Positions 6,799 through 13,083 of a stretch of DNA of 13,083 nucleotides are shown one piece after another. The position numbers were made by a program, and so were the translations under genes. Numbering within the stretch: position 1 is the first letter of the stretch; each line of letters starts with the position of its first letter. The stretch covers positions 1 to 13,083 of the forward strand of contig JBCCYM010000052.1 of NCBI GenBank assembly GCA_039190005.1, written 5' to 3'. Below the pieces are notes generated by a model. That model saw only the letters and a list, made by a program, of their open reading frames with translations, was not told the DNA's origin and ran no database searches. The stretch comes from JBCCYM01 sp039190005. GTDB taxonomy: Bacteria > Pseudomonadota > Gammaproteobacteria > UBA12402.

Positions 6799-7280
6799 TC
6801 ACAGTTTAATTTTTCAACCAGCATCTTGGCGACTATCGGTGGCACAAATTGATCGGGCAATTTACCATGAACGGCAATTTCTTTGATAATTGAGGAAGAA
6901 ATATGACTATATTTTTTGTTAGTCATCATAAATAATGTTTCTATAGTATTATTTAGTTGTTTATTCATGCCTGCTAGCTGAAATTCAAAATCCATATCGG
7001 TACTTGAACGAATCCCACGTAATATCATCGTTGCGCCTTTAGCGGCAGCAAAATCAGTAACTAACCCATGACAGACTTCAACGTCGACATTATCAAATGT
7101 TGTTATAACTGATTCAATGAGTGTTTTACGCTCTTGAGTTGTAAGTGTGTATTGTTTATTAGCGTTAGTCGCGATAGTGACAATTACCCGGTCAAATAAT
7201 TTAGCCGCGCGTTCAATTAAATCAATATGGCCATAAGTAATTGGATCAAAACTACCTGGATAAATGACAGTTGTTCGCAT
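6795..7280 (-). CDS. coaD: Phosphopantetheine adenylyltransferase
   Basis: Transfers AMP from ATP to 4'-phosphopantetheine to form dephospho-CoA, the penultimate step of CoA synthesis, in the cytoplasm. Nucleotidyltransferase motifs are complete: YPGSFDPITYGH at 7-18 (the TxGH signature), LRGIR at 87-91, and ISSSIIKE at 127-134. The ATG at 7280 gives 161 residues (E. coli 159) and has AGGA 8 nt upstream. An in-frame extension to 7316 would add 12 residues foreign to the family. The stop overlaps the mrdA start (ATGA), and 43 nt separate it from rlmH. coaD is usually found elsewhere, often beside rsmD or LPS-core genes. Its seamless fit between rlmH and mrdA is uncommon in my recollection. Confidence 0.97.
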   Translation of the reverse strand: MRTTVIYPGSFDPITYGHIDLIERAAKLFDRVIVTIATNANKQYTLTTQERKTLIESVITTFDNVDVEVCHGLVTDFAAAKGATMILRGIRSSTDMDFEFQLAGMNKQLNNTIETLFMMTNKKYSHISSSIIKEIAVHGKLPDQFVPPIVAKMLVEKLNCE

Positions 7281-7323
7281 GTTGAATTTCCTAGTTAATT
7301 CCGCACATAATAGCAATTTTTAA

Positions 7324-7791
7324 TTATTTATGATACGGATGACCTCGTAACAAACTGTAAGCTCTATATAATTGTTCAGCAACAATAACACGCACTAATG
7401 GATGAGGGAAAGTCAACGGTGACAAAGACCAACATTGCTGCGCCTTTTCTAAACATTGTGGCGCTAAACCTTCGGGGCCACCAATTAACAGGCTGATATT
7501 TTGTCCAAGAGAAAACCAAGTTTTTAATTGTTGTGATAAAGTAATGGTATCCCAACAGTGTCCTTTAGTGTCCAAGGCGATAATATGGGTATTTTTAGGG
7601 ATGGCGGTTAACATTGCGGCGCCTTCCTGTTGCCGCAATTGTTTTAAATCCTGCTGTTTACCGCGTTTCTTGAGAGCGATTTCAATCAGTTTTAAGGCGC
7701 AGGCATCGGTAAGCCGTTTAGCATAGTCTTGATAAGCGGCGCTTACCCAACTGGGCATTTTATTACCCATGGCAATCATATTAATTCGCAT
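7324..7791 (-). CDS. rlmH: 23S rRNA pseudouridine-1915 N3-methyltransferase
   Basis: A SPOUT-class methyltransferase that uses S-adenosylmethionine to methylate pseudouridine 1915 in helix 69 of 23S rRNA on assembled 70S ribosomes. The 155 residues match the E. coli length and sequence pattern: MGNKMPSWV at 8-16, IALDTKG near 71-77, the knot loop LLIGGPEGL at 101-109, the long conserved LTFPHPLVRVIVAEQLYRA, and the C-terminal HPYHK, whose Tyr/His are conserved in the family. The start at 7791 lies inside the end of rsfS (11-bp overlap), so translation is probably coupled. This pairing of rsfS and rlmH is widely conserved in bacteria. Confidence 0.97.
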   Translation of the reverse strand: MRINMIAMGNKMPSWVSAAYQDYAKRLTDACALKLIEIALKKRGKQQDLKQLRQQEGAAMLTAIPKNTHIIALDTKGHCWDTITLSQQLKTWFSLGQNISLLIGGPEGLAPQCLEKAQQCWSLSPLTFPHPLVRVIVAEQLYRAYSLLRGHPYHK

Positions 7792-8137
7792 GTTGCTCAG
7801 TATTAATTTGATTGCTGTCAGTGCGCCACAAATCTTCTAATTGATAAAATTCCCGAGTTTCAGGCAGCATCACATGCACAACAACATCACCTAAGTCAAC
7901 AAGTACCCATTCTGCGTCTTCTTGTCCTTCAATGCCTAATGGCTTATAACCGGATTTTTTGGCGGCTTCAGCAATTTTTTCCGCTATTGATTTAACATGA
8001 CGGGTAGAGCGACCTGTGCAGATTACCATGGTATCAGTAATTGATGTAAGTTTTCTGACATCCAATTCGATAATGTCAGTCGCTTTCATTTCTTCAATGG
8101 TATCATTTACCAGTTGCTGTAATTTTGATTTTTTCAT
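7781..8137 (-). CDS. rsfS: Ribosome silencing factor RsfS
   Basis: Binds ribosomal protein L14 (uL14) on the large subunit and blocks 30S joining, lowering translation under nutrient shortage; cytoplasmic. The 118-residue product shows the family core: DIIELDVRKLTSITDTMVICTGRS near 21-44, KPLGIEGQEDAEWVLVDLGDVVVHVM near 65-90, and REFYQLEDLW near 95-104. The ATG at 8137 is the natural family start, but I see no Shine-Dalgarno in the 44-nt gap after nadD. That gap contains an AT-rich inverted repeat, TTATTT-GT-AAATAA (8149-8162). Initiation may rely on an unstructured AT-rich leader. The 3' end overlaps rlmH by 11 bp. Confidence 0.96.
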   Translation of the reverse strand: MKKSKLQQLVNDTIEEMKATDIIELDVRKLTSITDTMVICTGRSTRHVKSIAEKIAEAAKKSGYKPLGIEGQEDAEWVLVDLGDVVVHVMLPETREFYQLEDLWRTDSNQINTEQHAN

Positions 8138-8181
8138 TAATAACGTGTTTATTTGTAAATAATTTCAGGGTTATATTAGAT

Positions 8182-8823
8182 TTATGTGATACCATACAGT
8201 TTATTTGACTGAATATAATCGTAGACCGATGCCGGTAATTTTTCCGCGACGGCATTATTAGTAATATCCCGTCTAATTTCTGTTGCTGAAATATCAACCG
8301 GCTCAACATCTTGACAGAATATGCTGCCATGATCAGATTGTTCCAGTAGTTCTGGATCAAGTGTTTGTTTTTGTATCAATATATCATGCGTGCTCACATA
8401 ATCTCTGATTAAATAACCACTTCGATTGACAATAATAAGATGCGCGTAATTTAAAATATCACGATACCGATGCCATTGCTTGAATTTAACAAAGACATCG
8501 GCGCCTATGATGAGCCATAAACTCGCTGTTGGCATTTTTTCTTTTAGATGCTTGATTGTATCAATCGTATAAGAAATGTTTTCTTGTTTAATTTCCCAGT
8601 CATCAACTGTGAATTTATGTTTACCGGCTATTGCCAGTTGTAGCATATCGAGGCGTTGTTGGGGGGATGCGATTGATGGATCACGGAGATTGGATTGATG
8701 GCAAGGGATGAAACGGACTTCATCCAGGGGGAGTTCTTCCAACAATTTTTCAGCGATATACATATGTCCCAGATGTACCGGGTCGAATGTACCGCCAAAT
8801 AGACCTATTATTTTTTTTGTCAT
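8182..8823 (-). CDS. nadD: Nicotinate-nucleotide adenylyltransferase
   Basis: Adenylates nicotinate mononucleotide to deamido-NAD in NAD synthesis; cytoplasmic. The 213-residue protein has the nucleotidyltransferase signatures GLFGGTFDPVHLGH at 7-20 (HxGH), WLIIGADVF near 103-111, and ISATEIRRDI at 178-187 (the ISxTxIR motif). Length agrees with E. coli NadD (213). The ATG at 8823 overlaps the holA stop (ATGA), so translational coupling is likely. With coaD four genes on, the block carries two members of the same superfamily that serve NAD and CoA supply. Confidence 0.97.
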   Translation of the reverse strand: MTKKIIGLFGGTFDPVHLGHMYIAEKLLEELPLDEVRFIPCHQSNLRDPSIASPQQRLDMLQLAIAGKHKFTVDDWEIKQENISYTIDTIKHLKEKMPTASLWLIIGADVFVKFKQWHRYRDILNYAHLIIVNRSGYLIRDYVSTHDILIQKQTLDPELLEQSDHGSIFCQDVEPVDISATEIRRDITNNAVAEKLPASVYDYIQSNKLYGIT

Positions 8824-9797
8824 GACGATTTACCTTGTTTACATAGTGAATTGCAAAGTGTTGTAAATTCATCTTGAATATCACCTTGTTTATTAATACC
8901 TTTGATAATCATATCTAAACGATGCGCTTGTTGCAACAGCTGATAGAGTTCTTTTGTTGTAAAAATTTGTGAACGTTTTTTATAAATTGTTTTTCGACTA
9001 TGCCAGACTGGCGCGTCACCTTCTTCTATAAAAGACAATAATAGACGTATTTCTCGAGTTAGCGCCCAAAGGATTAAAGTTGGTTCAGTACCTTCATTAT
9101 ATAAATGATTTAAAATATGTAAGGCGCGATTTAATTTGCCGTCAAGTACACTGTCCGCGAGATGAAAAACATCAAATCGCGCTTGATCACTTACCGCTGA
9201 TCTGACATCATGAAGAGTTAATTCACCTGAAGAAAAAAGTAATTGGAGTTTTTCAATTTCCTGTTTTGCCGCGAGTAAATTCCCTTCGGTAGAGGCTATG
9301 ATATATTGTATCGTGTCATTGTCTACCTTAAGATTTGCTTGTCTAAAACGATTTTTTAACCAAATACTAAACTGACTTGCTTTCATCGGATAGATTTCGA
9401 CAACAACCGCTGATTTTTCAAATTGTGAAAACCAAGCACTTTTTTTAGTCGCGGCGTCCAATTTAGAGCAGCTGAGCAATAATAAAGTATCAGTATTATT
9501 TTTATAATCTTGCAAAAAATTTTTTGCTTCTTTGTGCATTTTATCCAGACGAAGCTCAATAATTTTTTTATGATCAAATAATGATAAATTTTCAGCACTT
9601 TCATAGACTGCTGTCCAATCAAAACTATTGGCTTGCCAGACGAATAACTCTCGTTCATTATAAGCTTGTTGTCGCGCCGCCTGTCGAATCGATTGAGCCG
9701 CTTCCTGTTTTAAAAGTGGTTCATCACCAGTCAATAAATAAACTGGGGATAATTTTTGCTTAAGCTGTTTTGATAATTGTTCGGTACTGATTATCAT
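8820..9797 (-). CDS. holA: DNA polymerase III delta subunit
   Basis: Part of the clamp loader, which opens the sliding beta clamp and loads it on primed DNA. The 325 residues (E. coli 343) follow the HolA layout: an N-terminal AAA-like fold with YLLTGDEPLLKQEA near 20-33 (where the family has a P-loop-like but non-ATPase segment), the NLSLFDHKKIIEL clamp-contact region near 70-82, TEGNLLAAKQEIEKL near 170-184, SDQARFDVFHLADSVLDG near 203-220, and the helical collar with ALHILNHLYNEGTEP. The start lies 8 nt after the lptE stop and lacks a clear Shine-Dalgarno, so it probably depends on coupling to lptE. The stop overlaps nadD. Confidence 0.94.
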   Translation of the reverse strand: MIISTEQLSKQLKQKLSPVYLLTGDEPLLKQEAAQSIRQAARQQAYNERELFVWQANSFDWTAVYESAENLSLFDHKKIIELRLDKMHKEAKNFLQDYKNNTDTLLLLSCSKLDAATKKSAWFSQFEKSAVVVEIYPMKASQFSIWLKNRFRQANLKVDNDTIQYIIASTEGNLLAAKQEIEKLQLLFSSGELTLHDVRSAVSDQARFDVFHLADSVLDGKLNRALHILNHLYNEGTEPTLILWALTREIRLLLSFIEEGDAPVWHSRKTIYKKRSQIFTTKELYQLLQQAHRLDMIIKGINKQGDIQDEFTTLCNSLCKQGKSS

Positions 9798-9805
9798 TAA
9801 TGGAA

Positions 9806-10426
9806 TTAATTGCTCGGAGATGATGAACTATCATCGTTTGTCTGCTTGCTGTTATCAGTAACATCGCTTTTTGTGCCTTCAGTTTGACTACTTTGTTGAT
9901 ATTGTGTTACTGCCGCGATGGTATTTTTAGAAGATAACTGTGTCAGTAATTTTTGTATAAGGATATTTTCCATGTTTTCATAGCTTGTTTGCGGCAAATT
10001 ACTGTTATCAAACATCGTATTCGCCGGCAATGATATGACTTCACTAGTATGAATGGTTTGCGGCGGCATAATTACACTGCCATCAGCGCCTTTGAGCACA
10101 TAATTTATGATATAAAAAAGTGTATAAGCGTTTGCTGTTTCAGTGCTATTTTGATTACCGAATGTGCTGCTTGTTTTATTTATCGCGGTAATGTCAAGTG
10201 TAATTGGCGCTTGATCGGCTGAACTGACAACGTTAATTTTTTCAGCTTTTAATGTATTTTTCAGTTTTAAGATGAAGGCATCATAGGGTGTCGTTGTTTC
10301 GATATAAAGCGTGTGCATTTGCGGTGGCAGTTTATTGGCCATGCTCCCTTGCAAATGAAAACCACAGCCATTCATTACTAAGCTGATTATTAAAAAGAGT
10401 AATAATAATTGTAATCGTTGTCGCAT
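9806..10426 (-). CDS. lptE: LPS-assembly lipoprotein LptE
   Basis: Outer-membrane lipoprotein that plugs the LptD barrel and helps insert lipopolysaccharide in the outer leaflet. The N-terminus is a lipoprotein signal peptide with lipobox MNGC (Cys21) followed by GFHLQG, the usual start of mature LptE. The body shows the family pattern TLYIET, LKNTLKAEKINV, ANAYTLFYIINYVL and a C-terminal helix ENMENILIQKLLTQL. The last 32 residues (about 175-206) are a low-complexity Ser/Asn/Asp/Thr/Gln tail, presumably disordered, making the protein a little longer than E. coli LptE (193). It starts 2 nt after the leuS stop and sits 8 nt before holA, the classic order. Confidence 0.93.
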   Translation of the reverse strand: MRQRLQLLLLFLIISLVMNGCGFHLQGSMANKLPPQMHTLYIETTTPYDAFILKLKNTLKAEKINVVSSADQAPITLDITAINKTSSTFGNQNSTETANAYTLFYIINYVLKGADGSVIMPPQTIHTSEVISLPANTMFDNSNLPQTSYENMENILIQKLLTQLSSKNTIAAVTQYQQSSQTEGTKSDVTDNSKQTNDDSSSSPSN

Positions 10427-10428
10427 GA

Positions 10429-12903
10429 TTAATCCCGTATAACAATATTAACCAATCGTTTTGGCACGATAATTATTTTAACGACTTGCTTGTTCTGTAA
10501 ATATTTTTTAACTTTTTCATCAGCCTTAGCGGCATTTTCAATGATGGCATTATCGGCATTGGCCGGCACAGTAATTTTACTGCGTAATTTACCATTAACT
10601 TGCACAATAAGCGCGATATTATCTTGCTCCAGTGCTTTGGTATCTATTTTTGGCCAGCTTTGATTGCCATAATGCTGTTGATAACCAATATTTTGCCATA
10701 AATAATCACTGATATGTGGTGTAATAGGTTGCAGTATAATCAGTAGAATACGTAAACCATCACTTATTAGATAATGATAGTCAGCTAATTGTTCAGTTTC
10801 TTTTTGTGCGCCATTGGCGAGTGTTTGTAATTCATTAAGTAATTTCATGCACGCTGAGGCAACTGTATTTAATTGTAATTTTTTAAGATCATCGCTAGCT
10901 TGTTTTAATAAACTGTATATAACACAGCGGGATTTTTTAATTGGCGCTGAAGTTTTGGACCAGTCTGGTTTATGGTCATAAGGTAGTATTTGTTGATGAT
11001 CAAAAGCAAATTTCCACACACGGTTTAAAAAACGGTACGCGCCTTCAACACCACTATCCGACCATTCCAAAGACTGTTCGGGTGGCGCGGTAAAAATAGA
11101 AAAAAATCGCAATGTATCAGCGCCATATTCCTCAATCAAAGCCATAGGACTCACGGTATTACCTTTTGATTTCGACATTTTGCTACCATCTTTCAAGACC
11201 ATCCCTTGGGTAAGCAGACGTTTAAAGGGTTCATCGGTATGAATAAGTCCTAAATCACGTAAGACTTTATTAAAAAACCGCGCGTATAATAAATGCAGTA
11301 CCGCGTGTTCAACGCCACCAATGTATTGATCTACCGGTAACCAATAATCCACGCGTTGATCAAGTATTTTTTTATGTTGGTCATAACTGGCAAACCGAGC
11401 GTAATACCATGACGATTCAATAAATGTATCAAACGTATCTGTTTCCCGTCGCGCTAGCTTGCCACAGCGGGGACAGTCTACTTTATAAAAACTGTCAATG
11501 TCAGATAAAGGTAAAAGCTTGTCTTTAACGTTGACATTATCAGGCAATACTACTGGTAATTGTTCTTCAGGAACAGGTACAATGCCACATTGCTGACAAT
11601 ATATAAACGGTATTGGCGTGCCCCAATAACGTTGTCGTGAAACGCCCCAATCGTGTAAACGATAGTGAATGGTTGGACTGCCATGATTATTTTTTACTAG
11701 ATAATCAGCCATCACACGACGCGCTTCAGCTGAATCAAGACCATCAAAGTCGCCAGAGTTAATTAAAATACCATCTAAGAGCAAAGGTAATTTTTGACTA
11801 TCGGCTGAGTCATTTTTATCTTTAATGACTGTTTTAATCGGTAGATTGTATTTTCGCGCGAAATCAAAATCACGCTGATCATGTCCGGGAACCGCCATCA
11901 CTGCGCCGGAACCATAGTCGGATAGCACATAGTTAGCAATCCAAATTGGAACAGTCGCTTTACTGATAGGGTGTACAGCCGTGAAACCACTGTTGATACC
12001 TTTTTTTTCCATGGTCGCCATATCCGCTTCAGCGACTTTTGTTGTTTGGCATGCTTTGATAAATGTTTGAATATCCGGATTATGTTTAGCCGCTTGCTGT
12101 GCCAGCACATGATTAGGAGAAATCGCCAGATAAGTCGCGCCTAACAATGTGTCCACTCTAGTGGTAAAAACATCCAGACTTGTATTTTCATTAGGCACAT
12201 CAAAGATAACATTACAACCATGTGAGCGACCAATCCAATTCCGTTGCATAATTTTAACTTGGTCCGGCCAATCAAGTTTATCAAGATCGGTAATCAGTTC
12301 TTCCGCGTAAGCTGTTATTTTGATAAACCATTGAGTAATTTCCCGTTGTTCAATGGTCGCGCCTGATCTCCAACCTTTGCCATCCACAACTTGTTCATTT
12401 GCCAGCACCGTCTGGTCGGCGGGATCCCAGTTTACAATCGCGTTTTTACGGTAAACCAAACCCATTTCATACATTTTAATAAATAACCATTGTTCCCAAC
12501 GGTAATAGTCAGACTGGCTGGTATTTATTTCACGATCCCAATCATAAGCGAATCCAAGCTTTTTAAGATGTTCGCGCATAATGGCTATGTTTTCATTGGT
12601 CCAGTTTTTGGGTGAAACACCATGTTGAATCGCGGCATTTTCTGCCGGCAAACCAAACGCGTCCCAGCCCATGGGCTGTAACACATTTTTCTGATGCAAA
12701 CGTTGATAACGACCAATCACATCGCCGATAGTATAATTACGAATATGACCAACATGTAATGAGCCGCTGGGATAGGGGAACATAGCCAAACAGTAAAATT
12801 TTTCTTTCGTCTCATCTTCACGCACCGCGTAGGTATTGTCATTATCCCATTTTTGTTGACATTCTGTTTCTATAAGCTGTGGGTGATAGTTCTCTTTAAT
12901 CAT
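10429..12903 (-). CDS. leuS: Leucyl-tRNA synthetase
   Basis: Charges tRNA-Leu with leucine, cytoplasmic class Ia synthetase. The 824-residue sequence (E. coli 860) has the HIGH-type motif HVGH at 50-53, KMSKS at 575-579, and a zinc-binding module with CQQC at 436-439 and CPRC at 477-480. The CP1 editing domain keeps the residues of E. coli Thr252, Tyr330 and Asp345 at identical numbers (TTRVDT, DYGSG, GHDQRD). One deviation is Val250 where Pro is usual (TTRPDT). The C-terminus has the leucine-specific domain and VQVNGKLRSK. The start at 12903 lacks an obvious Shine-Dalgarno. GATAAT at 12911-12916 is a possible -10, but it has no good -35 and would leave almost no leader. Gene head of the minus-strand block. 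Confidence 0.98.
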   Translation of the reverse strand: MIKENYHPQLIETECQQKWDNDNTYAVREDETKEKFYCLAMFPYPSGSLHVGHIRNYTIGDVIGRYQRLHQKNVLQPMGWDAFGLPAENAAIQHGVSPKNWTNENIAIMREHLKKLGFAYDWDREINTSQSDYYRWEQWLFIKMYEMGLVYRKNAIVNWDPADQTVLANEQVVDGKGWRSGATIEQREITQWFIKITAYAEELITDLDKLDWPDQVKIMQRNWIGRSHGCNVIFDVPNENTSLDVFTTRVDTLLGATYLAISPNHVLAQQAAKHNPDIQTFIKACQTTKVAEADMATMEKKGINSGFTAVHPISKATVPIWIANYVLSDYGSGAVMAVPGHDQRDFDFARKYNLPIKTVIKDKNDSADSQKLPLLLDGILINSGDFDGLDSAEARRVMADYLVKNNHGSPTIHYRLHDWGVSRQRYWGTPIPFIYCQQCGIVPVPEEQLPVVLPDNVNVKDKLLPLSDIDSFYKVDCPRCGKLARRETDTFDTFIESSWYYARFASYDQHKKILDQRVDYWLPVDQYIGGVEHAVLHLLYARFFNKVLRDLGLIHTDEPFKRLLTQGMVLKDGSKMSKSKGNTVSPMALIEEYGADTLRFFSIFTAPPEQSLEWSDSGVEGAYRFLNRVWKFAFDHQQILPYDHKPDWSKTSAPIKKSRCVIYSLLKQASDDLKKLQLNTVASACMKLLNELQTLANGAQKETEQLADYHYLISDGLRILLIILQPITPHISDYLWQNIGYQQHYGNQSWPKIDTKALEQDNIALIVQVNGKLRSKITVPANADNAIIENAAKADEKVKKYLQNKQVVKIIIVPKRLVNIVIRD

Positions 12904-12962
12904 GTTGTTAATTATCTTATTTTTTCTTTAATCTAAAAACCAGCAATTCAATTTTTTTATTT

Positions 12963-13083
12963 CCTTCGCCCCTTCGACAGGCTCAGGGCAAGCGGGCTCA
13001 GGAACCGTCCTTCGACCCTTCGACAGGCTCAGGGACCGCCCTTCGACACGAGCTCAGGGACCCACCCGCGCGGGAATAACGAC
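12963..13083. repeat. GC-rich imperfect palindromic repeat cluster, right copy (runs off window)
   Basis: Three units of the 19-mer CCCTTCGACAGGCTCAGGG: 12970-12988 (exact), 13016-13034 (exact), and 13039-13059 (with two extra bases, ACACGAGCTC). They are joined by short spacers (GACC, GGACCGC-like). A perfect palindrome CCCGCGCGGG (13065-13074) followed by AATAACGAC forms the far edge. Reverse-complemented, the cluster aligns with 245-332, so the two lie in inverted orientation about 12.6 kb apart. It sits upstream of leuS with no coding potential. Repeats of this TTCGACAGGCTCAGG type are scattered in many bacterial genomes, from recollection; their role is not settled. Confidence 0.88.

Noticed and set aside
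7281..7316. N-terminal extension of CoaD by 12 residues
   Set aside because: CoaD proteins start just before the YPGSFDP motif, and the ATG at 7280 has a well-spaced AGGA.
8103..8360. 85-codon minus-strand frame spanning the nadD/rsfS junction
   Set aside because: Lies within nadD and rsfS in another frame; both genes have clear family motifs and this frame has none.
12904..12962. Promoter for the leuS block
   Set aside because: GATAAT (minus strand, 12911-12916) has no acceptable -35 at 16-18 bp and would give a nearly leaderless transcript; the true promoter may lie in or beyond the repeat cluster.
12963..13083. CRISPR array
   Set aside because: Units are tandem-like, but spacers are very short and themselves repeat-derived, unit spacing is irregular, and there are no cas genes nearby.

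Overview
The window reads as a chromosomal housekeeping region of an AT-rich gammaproteobacterium (G+C roughly 40% by eye). The gene order leuS-lptE-holA-nadD-rsfS-rlmH-mrdA-rodA-mltB is the classic gammaproteobacterial cluster. The low G+C, short spacers and interspersed repeats would fit Legionellales/Coxiellaceae-type bacteria, but this assignment is inference from style, not from a marker comparison.

Layout. 1-219 (+) is the 3' end of a DUF1697-family gene. A cluster of GC-rich imperfect palindromic repeats follows (245-332), then a sigma70-like promoter and a small lipoprotein gene (441-641, +). A 12-bp-stem hairpin with a T-run (675-746) ends that unit; it may double as a small palindromic repeat element. 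A 255-residue protein of unknown function (796-1563, +) comes next. Its 3' end overlaps, tail to tail, the last gene of a long minus-strand block. That block runs from leuS (12903) leftward to mltB (1550) and holds eleven genes. The repeat family reappears in inverted orientation at the right edge (12963-13083), and a diverged copy lies at 4882-4900.

Function. The minus-strand block combines leucyl-tRNA charging (leuS), LPS export (lptE), DNA polymerase III clamp loading (holA), NAD synthesis (nadD), ribosome silencing and 23S rRNA methylation (rsfS, rlmH), CoA synthesis (coaD), and the rod-shape peptidoglycan machine (mrdA/PBP2, rodA, mltB). Most junctions are 2-44 nt gaps or short overlaps (ATGA at holA/nadD and coaD/mrdA, 11 bp at rsfS/rlmH), which suggests one or a few transcripts. 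Two things depart from the usual cluster. coaD sits between rlmH and mrdA. A predicted secreted alpha/beta-hydrolase (acetyl-esterase-like) gene separates mrdA from rodA, preceded by the only intergenic gap over 200 bp in the block. The rlpA/dacA genes that commonly follow rodA/mltB are absent.

I see no CRISPR array, tRNA, rRNA, transposase, phage gene or defence system. The points most worth a second look are the repeat family, the esterase insertion, the coaD placement and the uncharacterised 255-residue protein. None of them amounts to a clear new system.
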